Notes: a model not told the origin generated them from the letters alone. 64,000 nucleotides of DNA from DAHUYF01 sp035553515 (GCA_035553515.1 DATNDG010000070.1:10782-74781); one strand, 5' to 3'. Numbered from the stretch's first letter, positions 1-11,220 are shown. Translations and numbers: made by a program.

Positions 1-1391
1 TTGGGAATCTACGCTCGCTGCGCACCGCCTGGCGCGACATCGCCCAGCAAGCGCGCGGCGTGCTCAGCGGCGCGCCGCGACCAGAGCTGTCGCGGGACGA
101 CGCCGAGCGGCTGCGCGCCCAGTTGAGCGATTGCCTGGAGGCGCGCGGCGGCGCCGTCTCGGGCCGTGCCCGCGCTGCCGATCTCGGACGGACGTATCTG
201 GCGCTCAACGGCACGGGGCGCGAGCGCTTCCTGACGCTGCTGGCGGAGGAGTTCGATATCGATCACCTCGCGGTCGCGGCACTCGGCGAGCGGTTGGTGC
301 GCGCGGCGGATGACGGCGAGCGGCGCAAGATCGAACGCGAGTTGCGCGCCGCGCTGGAGCCGCCGCGCATCAAGCTGCTCACTCAGTTCAATGCACTGCC
401 CGAAGGGGTCAAGTTCCTGGTCGATATGCGCGCGGAGCTAATTCGCCTCGGCGCACGCGATCCCGTGTTGGCGGCGCTCGAGCGCGACCTCAAGATGCTG
501 CTGGCGAGCTGGTTCGATGTGGGCTTCCTCGAGCTCACACGGATCACCTGGGACGCGCCGGCGGCGCTCCTCGAAAAGCTCATCGTATACGAAGCGGTGC
601 ACGAGATCCGGAGTTGGAGCGACCTCAAGAACCGGCTGGAAGCCGACCGCCGATGCTTCGCCTATTTCCATCCGCGCATGCCGGAAGAGCCGCTGATCTT
701 CGTCGAGGTGGCGCTGGTGCAGGGCATGGCGGCGAACGTCCAAGCACTGCTCGACGAAACTGCGCCGGTGGGCGACCCCGCCGCCGCGGATACCGCGATC
801 TTCTATTCGATCTCCAACTGTCAGCGCGGGCTCGCTGGCATCAGCCTCGGTGATTTCCTGATCAAGCGCGTCGTCGACAGCCTCGCGGCGGAGCTGCCGC
901 ACCTGAAGACCTACGCGACGCTGTCGCCCATTCCGGGCTTTTGCGCCTGGCTCGACGAGCGCATCCGGCAAGAGGGCGAGACGCTGCTCAGCGCGACCGA
1001 GCGCAAATCGATGCAGCAGGTTCTGCCGCCCGAGCTTGCCGCGCTTGGCATCGGCGACCTGCTGTCGCGCCCGCGCTGGCATGCCGAGGAGCCGATGGCG
1101 CAAGCCCTCAAGGCGCCGCTGCTCCGGCTCGCCTCACGCTATCTGCTGACCGAGAAGACACCCCGCGGGCGGGCACTCGATCCGGTGGCGCATTTCCATT
1201 TGACCAATGGCGCGCGCATGGAGCGGCTCAACTGGCTGGCCGATCTCTCTGCCAAAGGGATGCAGCAATCGGCCGGCATCATGATCAACTACCTTTACCG
1301 GCTGGCCGATATCGAGGCCAACCACGAGGCCTATACGGGAGAGGGGCAGGTGGCGGCCTCGCAGGGGCTGCAGCGACTCGCCAAAGGGTGA
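1..1391 (+). CDS. malonyl-CoA decarboxylase, 5'-partial
   Basis: Converts malonyl-CoA to acetyl-CoA and CO2. The frame is open from base 3, so the true start lies upstream; about 462 residues are visible, close to the full family length. An in-frame GTG at 60 is unlikely to be the start because protein-like sequence (LRTAWRDIAQQARG) precedes it. The C-terminal catalytic domain is clear: YSISNCQRGLAGISLG with the conserved serine region, TLSPIPGFCAWL, and HFHLTNGARMERLNW with the conserved histidine. No malonyl-CoA synthetase (matB) or malonate transporter is next to it on this side. The family call is firm; whether it serves malonate use or control of malonyl-CoA level cannot be told here. 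Confidence 0.92.
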   Translation, partial: GNLRSLRTAWRDIAQQARGVLSGAPRPELSRDDAERLRAQLSDCLEARGGAVSGRARAADLGRTYLALNGTGRERFLTLLAEEFDIDHLAVAALGERLVRAADDGERRKIERELRAALEPPRIKLLTQFNALPEGVKFLVDMRAELIRLGARDPVLAALERDLKMLLASWFDVGFLELTRITWDAPAALLEKLIVYEAVHEIRSWSDLKNRLEADRRCFAYFHPRMPEEPLIFVEVALVQGMAANVQALLDETAPVGDPAAADTAIFYSISNCQRGLAGISLGDFLIKRVVDSLAAELPHLKTYATLSPIPGFCAWLDERIRQEGETLLSATERKSMQQVLPPELAALGIGDLLSRPRWHAEEPMAQALKAPLLRLASRYLLTEKTPRGRALDPVAHFHLTNGARMERLNWLADLSAKGMQQSAGIMINYLYRLADIEANHEAYTGEGQVAASQGLQRLAKG

Positions 1392-1538
1392 TTTTCCCTG
1401 TGGCATCTGCGATTCGTCGGAAATTCCTGCCAGGAAAAGATAAAATGCCCTGCGAAAGGCCTTTTTTTTGTTCTTGATTAACTTTTGGGGGTTAGCGTCA
1501 TCATCGTTGCAACTCAGTTTCGCCGCAGGGCAGCAGCG

Positions 1539-1796
1539 ATGTCGATCTTCAACATCTGGGTCAAGACCGAAGCGACCCCGGCCACCGTCGAACCCGGCAA
1601 CCGGTTCTGCCGGCGCCGCCGCGACCACGTGACCGAAACCGCCACCGTCCTTGAGCTTCGCCCCGACCCCTTCGGCATCCCGCACGTCCATTTCACCCTT
1701 GCCTTCGAGCAGCCCTCGCAGGGGTCGGTCTATGAGGGCCTGAGGGTGCTGGCGTTGCGCACCTTCGTCGACGCCTATCCCGAGCGCGTCGCCTAG
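1539..1796 (+). CDS. small hypothetical protein, 85 aa
   Basis: Function not recognised. The frame could begin earlier (GTG at 1485), but the ATG at 1539 gives a natural start (MSIFNIWVKTEA). The protein is soluble-looking, with no signal peptide or membrane segment. It has a basic patch (FCRRRRDH) in the middle and a C-terminal half (LRPDPFGIPHVHF, SVYEGLRVLALRTF) with the even hydrophobic pattern of a folded domain. It lies alone between the decarboxylase and the E1-like gene. A T8 tract at 1462-1469 upstream follows only weak dyads and may or may not end the first gene. Codon use matches its neighbours, which supports a real gene. Confidence 0.6.
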   Translation: MSIFNIWVKTEATPATVEPGNRFCRRRRDHVTETATVLELRPDPFGIPHVHFTLAFEQPSQGSVYEGLRVLALRTFVDAYPERVA

Positions 1797-1879
1797 CTTG
1801 CTTGGCGTGGTGGGGTTCTCTGCCGCCGGGTTACTCTTTATACTGCCGGTCCTAGCCTTGGCCCCTTCAGGAGCCCGCT

Positions 1880-4258
1880 ATGGCCGCGCCCGCGTCGCCG
1901 GCAGCCGTCCCGTCTAAGGTTTCATCCGCGCCGCTCGCTAAGGCCGACCGGCTAGGTTTGCTCCAGGCGCTTGAGCGTAAGGTGCTGTGGCTCTCCTCCT
2001 GGATGATCCACAACGCCAACCATCTGCGCCCGAGCCGCGACGGCCTCAAGGTCGGCGGTCATCAGGCGTCGAGCGCTTCCTGCGTCACCCTGCTGACCGC
2101 CCTCTACCTGGACGTTCTCCGGTCGGTCGATCGCGTAGCGGTGAAGCCGCATGCGAGCCCTGTCTATCACGCGCTCGCCTATCTACTGGGCCGGCAATCG
2201 CAGGAGAAGCTGCAGAGCTTCCGCGCTCTTGGCGGCGCCCAGTCCTACCCGTCACGGACCAAGGATGGCGACGATGTCGATTTCTCGACCGGCTCGGTCG
2301 GGCTCGGCGTCGCCATGACCAGCTTCGCGGCCCTGGTGCAGGATTATGCGCGGCTGAAGGGAATGCAGCCCGAGGAGCGGCCGGGCGGGCGGATGGTGGC
2401 GGTGGTCGGCGATGCCGAACTCGACGAGGGCAATGTCTTCGAAGCGATGCTCGAAGGCTGGAAGCACGACGTGCGAAATCTCTGGTGGGTCATCGACTAT
2501 AATCGCCAGAGCCTCGACGCGGTGGTGAGCGACCGTCTCTTCAACCGCATCGATTCGCTGTTCAGCGCCATGGGCTGGAGCGTCGTTACGCTGAAATACG
2601 GCAAGAAGCTCGAGGCCGCCTTCGCCGGCGCGGATGGCGCGGCGCTGCGCGACTGGATCGATGCCTGCCCCAACTCGCTCTACTCGGCGCTCGTCTTCAA
2701 GGGGGGCGAGGGCTGGCGCAAGCACCTCGAAGGCGATTTGGGTCATCTCCCCGGCATCCGCGGCTTTCTTGGCGCGCATGACGATCAGAGCCTGCATGCG
2801 GTGATGACGAACCTGGCCGGGCACGACATGGAGACCGTGCTCGAAGCGTTTCACGCCGTCGACGACGATCTCCCGACGTGCTTCATCGCCTACACGATCA
2901 AGGGCTTCGGCCTGCCGTTCGCTGGCCACAAGGACAACCATGCCGGCCTTATGAACGAGGCGCAGATGGCCGGATTCCAGCGCGCGATGGGCGTGCCCGA
3001 AGGACAGGAATGGGCGCGCTTCGCCGGGCTAGACCTGCCGGAGGAGCTGCTCGAAGCATTCCTCGCCGCCGTGCCCTTCGCCGCGAGCCGCGAGCGGCGC
3101 CTCGTCGCGCCGGTGGTGCCAGTGCCGGACACGCTGCCGCTGCCGCAGGGGGCGCGGATGTCGACGCAGGAAGGCTTCGGCCGCATCCTCAACGATCTCG
3201 CGGGCGGCGACAGCGAGTTGGCGCGACACATCGTCACCTGCTCGCCCGACGTCACCGTCTCGACCAATCTCGGCGGCTGGGTCAACCGGCGCGGCGTCTT
3301 CGACCGGCGTGAGCGCGCCGATGTCTTCCGCGACGAGAAGGTGATCTCGGCGCAGCGTTGGCAGATGTCGCCGCAAGGACAGCATGTCGAGCTCGGCATC
3401 GCCGAGCACAATCTCTTCCTGCTCCTCGCCGCGCTCGGCCTCTCGGCGCCGCTCTTCGGGGCGCGGCTGCTGCCGGTCGGCACACTCTATGATCCGTTCA
3501 TCAATCGCGGCCTGGACGCCCTCAATTACGCCTGTTATCAGGATGCGCGCTTCATGGTGGTGGCGACCCCTTCGGGTATCACGCTGGCCCCGGAAGGCGG
3601 TGCGCACCAGTCGATAGGCACGCCCCTGGTGGGCTTGGCGCTGCCTGGCCTCGCCTGCTTCGAGCCCGCCTTCGTCGACGAACTCGCTGTGCTGCTGCGC
3701 TGGGGCTTCGGCCACCTGCAGGCCGAGGCAGGCGGCTCGGTCTATCTGCGGCTCTCGACGCGACCGCTGGAGCAGCCGCAGCGCGAGATCGCGCCGGTTG
3801 CCGACGAGATCGTCGCGGGCGGTTACTGGTTGAAACCGCCGGCGCCCGGTGCGGAGCTCGCGATCTGCTACGCCGGAGCGGTTGCCCCCGAGGCGCTCGC
3901 CGCGCATGCGGCGCTGCTCGAGGACATCCCGGGAGCCGGGCTCCTCGCGATCACCTCCGCCGACCGCCTTCATGCCGACTGGCTCACCGGCCTGCGCGAG
4001 GGCGGGGGGAGCCACGTCGTGCGCCTGCTGGCGCCGCTCGCGCCGGACGCTGCCCTCGTCACCGTCATCGACGGGCATCCTGCGACACTGTCCTGGCTTG
4101 GCGGCGTGGCGCGCCATCGCATCCATCCCCTGGGCGTCGAGACCTTTGGCCAGTCGGGCGATATCCCGGACCTCTACCGCGTCTACGGCCTCGACGCCGA
4201 CGCGATCCTCGATGCCGCTGCGCGCGCCTGCCTGGAGCGCAGCGGGGGCCGGGCCTAG
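1880..4258 (+). CDS. homodimeric 2-oxoacid (pyruvate-type) dehydrogenase E1-like enzyme
   Basis: Thiamine-diphosphate enzyme of the transketolase superfamily, closest in plan to the homodimeric pyruvate dehydrogenase E1 (AceE/MdeB type). It has 792 aa, about 100 fewer than typical AceE. The ThDP motif is seen as GDAELDEGN beginning at G177-D178 and ending at N208 (VIDYNRQSLD). The N-terminal GGHQASSAS stretch matches the AceE substrate-loop region, and a second-half pyrimidine-binding domain (HVELGIAEHNLFLLLAALG) follows. The start is supported by AGGAG at 1869-1873. No E2 or E3 gene is adjacent, so its acceptor and true substrate (pyruvate, 2-oxobutyrate or other) are unknown. Such ~790-aa proteins are often named only 'transketolase'. 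Confidence 0.8.
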   Translation: MAAPASPAAVPSKVSSAPLAKADRLGLLQALERKVLWLSSWMIHNANHLRPSRDGLKVGGHQASSASCVTLLTALYLDVLRSVDRVAVKPHASPVYHALAYLLGRQSQEKLQSFRALGGAQSYPSRTKDGDDVDFSTGSVGLGVAMTSFAALVQDYARLKGMQPEERPGGRMVAVVGDAELDEGNVFEAMLEGWKHDVRNLWWVIDYNRQSLDAVVSDRLFNRIDSLFSAMGWSVVTLKYGKKLEAAFAGADGAALRDWIDACPNSLYSALVFKGGEGWRKHLEGDLGHLPGIRGFLGAHDDQSLHAVMTNLAGHDMETVLEAFHAVDDDLPTCFIAYTIKGFGLPFAGHKDNHAGLMNEAQMAGFQRAMGVPEGQEWARFAGLDLPEELLEAFLAAVPFAASRERRLVAPVVPVPDTLPLPQGARMSTQEGFGRILNDLAGGDSELARHIVTCSPDVTVSTNLGGWVNRRGVFDRRERADVFRDEKVISAQRWQMSPQGQHVELGIAEHNLFLLLAALGLSAPLFGARLLPVGTLYDPFINRGLDALNYACYQDARFMVVATPSGITLAPEGGAHQSIGTPLVGLALPGLACFEPAFVDELAVLLRWGFGHLQAEAGGSVYLRLSTRPLEQPQREIAPVADEIVAGGYWLKPPAPGAELAICYAGAVAPEALAAHAALLEDIPGAGLLAITSADRLHADWLTGLREGGGSHVVRLLAPLAPDAALVTVIDGHPATLSWLGGVARHRIHPLGVETFGQSGDIPDLYRVYGLDADAILDAAARACLERSGGRA

Positions 4259-4295
4259 CGACCCGGAGCGGCCCTCTGCGTGGGTCGAGCGGCTA

Positions 4296-4323
4296 TTCCA
4301 TTCCCCGCGCGCTGTGCTATGAA
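4296..4323 (+). promoter_or_regulatory. candidate sigma-70 promoter for tRNA-Leu
   Basis: TTCCAT (4296-4301), 16-bp spacer and TATGAA (4318-4323), ending 16 bp before the mature tRNA. The -10 is preceded by TGTGC, giving TGTGCTATG, also seen before tRNA-Val (11075-11082). Weak -35; supported mainly by position. Confidence 0.4.
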
Positions 4324-4339
4324 CCCCGCTCCGCGGCGG

Positions 4340-4424
4340 GCGGGCGTGGCGGAACTGGCAGACGCAGTCGGTTTAGGTCCGACCGCCGAAAGGCTTGGGG
4401 GTTCAAATCCCTCCGCCCGCACCA
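4340..4424 (+). tRNA. tRNA-Leu (anticodon UAG)
   Basis: The acceptor stem GCGGGCG (4340-4346) pairs with CGCCCGC (4414-4420), followed by discriminator A and an encoded CCA (4422-4424). The anticodon stem is GTCGG/CCGAC with loop TTTAGGT, placing anticodon TAG at 4374-4376. A long variable arm (CCGAAAGGC region) and GTTCAAATC T-loop fit a class II leucine tRNA. The 3' end is only 30 bp before the trigger factor start, so tig may be read from the same promoter. Confidence 0.96.
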
Positions 4425-4454
4425 GCCCAGGCGTTTCAACAGGCTTCGAGCATC

Positions 4455-5813
4455 ATGCAGATCACCGAAACCAGCACCGACGGCCTGAAGCACGAATTCA
4501 AGGTCACCGTCGACGCCGACGATATCAAGCAGCGGGTAGAAGGGCGGCTGCGCGAGATCGGACAGCAGGTGAAACTGCCGGGCTTCCGTCCGGGCAAGGT
4601 GCCGCTCAACGTGCTGCGCCAGCGCTATGGCACCTCGGTCATGGGCGAGGTACTGGAGCGCGCGGTGAGCGATACCTCGAACGCAGCGATGCAGGAGCAC
4701 AAGCTGCGTCCCGCACTGCAGCCCAAGGTCGAGATCGTCTCATTCAACGAGGGCAAGGATCTCGAATACAAGCTCGCGGTCGAAGTGCTGCCCGAATTCG
4801 CGCCGATGAACTTCGCCGAGCTCAAGCTGGAGCGGCTGCGGCCCGAGGTGCCGGATGCCGACATCGACAAGGCGCTGGAGCGCATCGCCCAGCAGCAGCG
4901 CAAGAACGAGCCGGTCGATCGCGAAGCCGCCAAGGGCGATATTGTCGTCATCGATTTCGTCGGCTCGATCGACGGCAACGAATTTCCCGGCGGGAGCGCC
5001 AAGGGGCACCGCCTGGAGCTCGGCTCGGGCCAGTTCATCCCCGGCTTCGAGGAGCAGCTCATCGGCGCCAAGGCGGGCGAGCATCGCGCCGTTAAAGTGA
5101 CCTTCCCGGCCGATTACGGCGCTGCCGACCTCGCCGGCAAGGAGGCGTCCTTTGCCGTGGACGTCAACGAAGTGCGCGAGATGAAGCCGCAGCCGATCGA
5201 CGAATCGCTCGCGGAGGCGGTCGGCATGGAGAATCTTCAGGCGCTGCGCGACGCCGTGCGCCAGCAGATGGAACGCGATTACGGCAGCCTCGCGCATCAG
5301 CGGCTGAAGCGACGGCTCCTTGACCGCCTGGCCGAGCGTCACCATTTCCCCGTACCGCAAGGCATGGTCGATCTCGAGCTCGATGTCATCTGGAAGCAGT
5401 TCGAGGCGGAGCGCGAGCGCGCCAAGCAGCAGGGCGTCGCCCAGCCGGACGAGGGCAAGAGCGACGGTGAGATCAAGGCGGAGTACCGCGCCATCGCCGA
5501 GCGGCGGGTGCGGTTGGGACTGCTCCTTTCCGAGGTGGGGCGCAGCAACAATATTCAGGTGGCCCAGGAGGAACTCAATCGCGCCCTCATGGAGGAGGCG
5601 CGGCGCTATCCCGGCCAGGAGCGCCAGGTCATTGAATACTATCGCAACCAACCGGGGGCGCTCGACAATCTGCGCGCCCCCATTTTCGAGAACAAGGTGA
5701 TCGACTACATCCTCGAAATTGCGGAAGTCAGCGACCGGCCGATCAGCATCGCCGACCTGATGCAGGATGACGAGGACGAGGAGAAGGTGGAGGGCGCGGC
5801 GGCTGAGGCCTAG
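4455..5813 (+). CDS. tig: trigger factor, ribosome-bound chaperone and peptidyl-prolyl isomerase
   Basis: Binds the ribosome exit tunnel and shields nascent chains. It has 452 aa. The N-terminal ribosome-binding domain carries the LPGFRPGKVPLNVLRQRYG signature near residues 40-58. The FKBP-type isomerase domain starts near residue 161 (GDIVVIDFVGSIDG, GSGQFIPGFEEQLIG), and a long helical C-terminal arm ends in an acidic tail (DDEDEEK). The start chosen is ATG 4455 (MQITET); the frame is open further upstream but runs into tRNA-Leu. It is the first gene of the conserved tig-clpP-clpX-lon series. Only a weak ribosome-binding sequence precedes it. Confidence 0.97.
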   Translation: MQITETSTDGLKHEFKVTVDADDIKQRVEGRLREIGQQVKLPGFRPGKVPLNVLRQRYGTSVMGEVLERAVSDTSNAAMQEHKLRPALQPKVEIVSFNEGKDLEYKLAVEVLPEFAPMNFAELKLERLRPEVPDADIDKALERIAQQQRKNEPVDREAAKGDIVVIDFVGSIDGNEFPGGSAKGHRLELGSGQFIPGFEEQLIGAKAGEHRAVKVTFPADYGAADLAGKEASFAVDVNEVREMKPQPIDESLAEAVGMENLQALRDAVRQQMERDYGSLAHQRLKRRLLDRLAERHHFPVPQGMVDLELDVIWKQFEAERERAKQQGVAQPDEGKSDGEIKAEYRAIAERRVRLGLLLSEVGRSNNIQVAQEELNRALMEEARRYPGQERQVIEYYRNQPGALDNLRAPIFENKVIDYILEIAEVSDRPISIADLMQDDEDEEKVEGAAAEA

Positions 5814-5896
5814 CGCCGTAGGACCGACTGAACCGGCCGGCGACCCGCACGGTGCAAAGCAGCGCGGGCCGACAGCAGATCCAAGGGTGAAAAGCG

Positions 5897-6541
5897 ATGG
5901 AGCGGAGTCCGAGCGAAATCTACATGAACACGCTGGTGCCGATGGTGGTCGAGCAGACCAATCGCGGCGAGCGCGCCTATGACATCTATTCGCGGCTGCT
6001 GAAGGAACGGATCATTTTCCTCGTCGGGCCCGTCCATGATGCGGTCTCGAGCCTGATCTGCGCCCAGCTGCTGTTCCTCGAATCGGAGAATCCAAACAAG
6101 GACATCGCCTTTTACATCAATTCTCCAGGTGGGGTGGTGACGTCCGGCCTGGCGATCTACGACACGATGCAGTACATCCGCCCGCCGGTTGCCACCGTCT
6201 GCGTGGGTATGGCCGCCTCGATGGGCTCGCTGCTGCTCGCCGCTGGGGCGAAAGCCAAGCGGGTGTCGCTGCCCAATTCGAGCATCATGGTCCATCAGCC
6301 CTCCGGCGGCTTCCAGGGTCAGGCCTCGGACATCGAGATCCATGCCCGGGAAATCCTGCGGACGCGGGCGAGGCTCAACGAGATTTATATGAAGCATACC
6401 GGGCAGACCCTCGACGCGGTCTCCACCGCGCTTGAGCGCGACCGGTTCATGTCGCCCGAGGAAGCCAAGCAGTTCGGCCTCATCGACGAGGTTATGGTGA
6501 GCCGTCCAGCCCGGGAGGATGAGAACAAGACGCGGACATGA
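5897..6541 (+). CDS. clpP: ATP-dependent Clp protease proteolytic subunit
   Basis: Serine protease chamber that works with ClpX or ClpA in the cytoplasm. It has 214 aa. The catalytic triad is visible: Ser108 in GMAASMG, His133 in MVHQPSGG and Asp182 in ERDRFMSPEEA. The start has AAGGG at 5883-5887, 9 bp upstream. It follows tig by 83 bp and precedes clpX by 199 bp. A 7-bp perfect hairpin lies just after the stop. Confidence 0.98.
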   Translation: MERSPSEIYMNTLVPMVVEQTNRGERAYDIYSRLLKERIIFLVGPVHDAVSSLICAQLLFLESENPNKDIAFYINSPGGVVTSGLAIYDTMQYIRPPVATVCVGMAASMGSLLLAAGAKAKRVSLPNSSIMVHQPSGGFQGQASDIEIHAREILRTRARLNEIYMKHTGQTLDAVSTALERDRFMSPEEAKQFGLIDEVMVSRPAREDENKTRT

Positions 6542-6549
6542 CCCCGTGG

Positions 6550-6569
6550 GCGTGGCCTTCCTGCCACGC
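6550..6569 (+). terminator. weak hairpin after clpP
   Basis: GCGTGGC (6550-6556), 6-nt loop, GCCACGC (6563-6569) is a perfect 7-bp stem right after the clpP stop. The following sequence is GT-rich, not a clean T run, so it may only attenuate or protect the 3' end. Confidence 0.3.
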
Positions 6570-6740
6570 AGGTGGGTGTTGTTGTTGCCGAATCGTACCC
6601 TATCTTTAACTAGTTATTGATCGCCCGGCGGCTAGTATTGTTGAATTATAGGGGCGTCCGGCGGGTCCGCCCCGCCGCCGCCCGGGGTGCCGAGCGATGG
6701 TGTGGCGCCGAGTTGGCGATCGGTTGGTGACGGAGTGCCC

Positions 6741-8006
6741 ATGAGCAAGGCCACTGGCGGCGACGCAAAGAATACCCTCTACTGCTCCTTCTGCGGAAAG
6801 AGCCAGCATGAGGTGCGCAAGCTCATTGCCGGGCCGACCGTGTTCATCTGCGACGAGTGCGTCGAGCTCTGCATGGACATCATCCGTGAGGAGCACAAGA
6901 CGACTCTGGTCAAGTCGCGGGACGGCGTGCCCACGCCGCGCGACATCTGCAAGGTGCTCGACGACTACGTCATTGGCCAGGACCACGCCAAGCGCGTGCT
7001 GTCGGTCGCGGTCCACAATCACTACAAGCGCCTCGCCCATGGCGCAAAGAACAACGACGTCGAACTCGCCAAGTCGAACATCCTGCTGGTCGGGCCGACC
7101 GGTTCGGGGAAGACCCTGCTGGCGCAGACGCTGGCGCGGATCATCGACGTGCCCTTCACCATGGCCGACGCCACGACCCTCACCGAGGCCGGCTATGTCG
7201 GTGAGGATGTCGAGAACATCATCCTGAAGCTGCTGCAGGCGGCCGACTATAATGTCGAGCGTGCGCAGCGCGGCATCGTCTATATCGACGAGGTCGACAA
7301 GATCAGCCGCAAGTCCGACAACCCGTCGATCACCCGCGACGTTTCGGGCGAGGGTGTGCAGCAGGCTCTGCTCAAAATCATGGAGGGCACCATCGCCTCG
7401 GTGCCGCCGCAGGGTGGCCGAAAGCACCCGCAGCAGGAATTCCTTCAGGTCGATACGACCAATATCCTCTTCATCTGCGGCGGTGCCTTCGCGGGGCTCG
7501 AGAAGATCATCGCGCAGCGGCGACAGGGCACCTCAATCGGCTTCGGCGCCGAGGTGCGCGGCCCCGAGGAGCGCAAGACCGGCGAGATCCTCAAGGACCT
7601 CGAACCCGAGGATCTGCTGAAGTTCGGGCTCATCCCGGAGTTCGTCGGCCGCCTGCCCGTTGTCGCGACGCTCGACGATCTCGACGAGGGCGCGCTGGTC
7701 GATATCCTGACCAAACCGAAGAATGCCCTGGTGAAGCAGTATCAGCGGCTCTTCGAGATGGAGGATGTCCGCCTGGAGTTCAACGACGAGGCGCTGCGCG
7801 CCATCGCCCACAAGGCGATCAACCGCAAGACCGGCGCACGCGGGCTTCGCTCGATCATGGAGGCGATCCTGCTCGAGCCGATGTTCGAGCTGCCAGGCCT
7901 CGACGGCGTGAGCGGAATGGTCATCAACAAGGAAGTGGTAGAGGGGCGTGCTCAGCCGCTTCACATCTACTCCGATCGCCGTGGCGATGTGGGGCAGGGC
8001 GCCTGA
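6741..8006 (+). CDS. clpX: Clp protease ATP-binding specificity subunit
   Basis: AAA+ unfoldase feeding substrates to ClpP. It has 421 aa from ATG 6741, preceded by GGAG at 6732-6735. The N-terminal zinc-binding domain has Cys15, Cys18, Cys37 and Cys40. Walker A is GPTGSGKT at 118-125 and Walker B is VYIDEVDK. The frame is open to 6687, but the extra residues are not ClpX-like. The upstream 199 bp separates it from clpP, so an own promoter is likely, though no convincing hexamers were found. Confidence 0.98.
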   Translation: MSKATGGDAKNTLYCSFCGKSQHEVRKLIAGPTVFICDECVELCMDIIREEHKTTLVKSRDGVPTPRDICKVLDDYVIGQDHAKRVLSVAVHNHYKRLAHGAKNNDVELAKSNILLVGPTGSGKTLLAQTLARIIDVPFTMADATTLTEAGYVGEDVENIILKLLQAADYNVERAQRGIVYIDEVDKISRKSDNPSITRDVSGEGVQQALLKIMEGTIASVPPQGGRKHPQQEFLQVDTTNILFICGGAFAGLEKIIAQRRQGTSIGFGAEVRGPEERKTGEILKDLEPEDLLKFGLIPEFVGRLPVVATLDDLDEGALVDILTKPKNALVKQYQRLFEMEDVRLEFNDEALRAIAHKAINRKTGARGLRSIMEAILLEPMFELPGLDGVSGMVINKEVVEGRAQPLHIYSDRRGDVGQGA

Positions 8007-8051
8007 TCCCGCGCCCTCGCTTCCGCACGGCGCCGCGACATTCGCGATGCC

Positions 8052-8080
8052 CTTGATTGTTTCCCGGCACGGGCCACTTT
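8052..8080 (+). promoter_or_regulatory. candidate heat-shock (RpoH-type) promoter of lon
   Basis: CTTG (8052-8055), 18-bp spacer, CCACTTT (8074-8080) resembles the alphaproteobacterial RpoH pattern CTTG-N17/18-CYTATNT with two mismatches in the -10. A perfect 7-bp hairpin (AGCGGCC/GGCCGCT, 8100-8106 and 8111-8117) follows in the presumed leader. Lon is commonly heat-induced, so the placement is sensible, but the match is partial. Confidence 0.3.
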
Positions 8081-8170
8081 AGATTCGGTTGAACTCGGAA
8101 GCGGCCGGGAGGCCGCTCCCCCGAGCCGCTTGCGGTGTTATCCTCTCCGACCCCTTCAGAAAGAGGAGTC

Positions 8171-10576
<2,406 letters not shown>

Positions 10577-10598
10577 ACTCGTGCTCAGCCGTTCTTTC

Positions 10599-10637
10599 GC
10601 GCCGCCATCCCCTGCGGGATGGCGGCGCTGCATTTTT
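10599..10637 (+). terminator. intrinsic terminator after lon
   Basis: A 13-bp perfect GC-rich stem (10599-10611 with 10616-10628) and a 4-nt loop CTGC, followed after TGCA by T5 at 10633-10637. It is placed 23 bp after the lon stop. Confidence 0.8.
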
Positions 10638-10678
10638 GGGATTGTCTCGAAAGCGCAGAAATCCGCGACGGTGGGCAA

Positions 10679-10708
10679 TTGACGGCGCCGAGAGGCACGA
10701 TCTAGACT
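10679..10708 (+). promoter_or_regulatory. sigma-70 promoter of hupB
   Basis: TTGACG (10679-10684), 18-bp spacer, TAGACT (10703-10708), 44 bp before the HU start. It lies just past the lon terminator, so hupB is an independent unit. Confidence 0.6.
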
Positions 10709-10752
10709 GCCGCGCGACAGATCAGACCGCGGCATGAAGCCAGGGGGCGCTC

Positions 10753-11025
10753 GTGAACAAGAATGAACTCGTCGATTCCGTCGCCAACTCCACCGGTCTC
10801 AAGAAGCAGGAAGCGGAGAAGGCGGTAGACGCCGTGTTTGACTGCATCGCGAGCGAGTTGAAGAAGGGGAGCGAGGTGCGCCTCGTCGGCTTCGGCACCT
10901 TCACCGTCACCCAGCGCGCTGCTTCCGAGGGGCGCAATCCGCGCACCGGCGAGAAGATCACGATCGCCGCCTCGAAGCTGCCGAAGTTCCGAGCCGGCAA
11001 ACAGCTCAAGGACTCGGTGCAATAG
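10753..11025 (+). CDS. hupB: nucleoid-associated DNA-binding protein HU
   Basis: Small histone-like protein that bends and compacts DNA. It has 90 aa, the family's usual length. The start is GTG at 10753 (MNKNELVDSVA) behind an AGGGGG ribosome site. The HU signature GFGTFTVTQRAASEGRNP lies near residues 46-63, followed by the DNA-gripping arm (RTGEKITIAAS) and FRAGKQLKD. HU after lon is a common alphaproteobacterial and gammaproteobacterial arrangement. Confidence 0.97.
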   Translation: MNKNELVDSVANSTGLKKQEAEKAVDAVFDCIASELKKGSEVRLVGFGTFTVTQRAASEGRNPRTGEKITIAASKLPKFRAGKQLKDSVQ

Positions 11026-11100
11026 CCGAGGCGAGAGGGCGGTCGCATCGGTGCGTCCGAAGCGCTCTCGTTTTGTGCTATGGTGTCGCCGGCCTCGATC

Positions 11101-11175
11101 GGGCGATTAGCTCAGCGGTAGAGCATCTCGTTTACACCGAGGGGGTCGGGGGTTCGAATCCCTCATCGCCCACCA
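11101..11175 (+). tRNA. tRNA-Val (anticodon UAC)
   Basis: GGGCGAT (11101-11107) pairs with ATCGCCC (11165-11171), then discriminator A and encoded CCA. The anticodon loop TTTACAC gives UAC. The D-arm AGCTCAGCGGTAGAGC and T-loop GTTCGAATC are canonical. A possible -10, TATGGT at 11079-11084, is preceded by the same TGTGC block as tRNA-Leu. Confidence 0.97.
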
Positions 11176-11220
11176 CGCCGCTTGACCGCGAACGCGCTCG
11201 TATTTCGCGGCCGCAGATGC

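Noticed and set aside
1424..1469. Possible terminator after the malonyl-CoA decarboxylase (TTCCT/AGGAA dyad and T8)
   Set aside because: The stem is only 5 bp and is 25 bases away from the T tract; a second 3-bp dyad next to the T tract is too weak to call.
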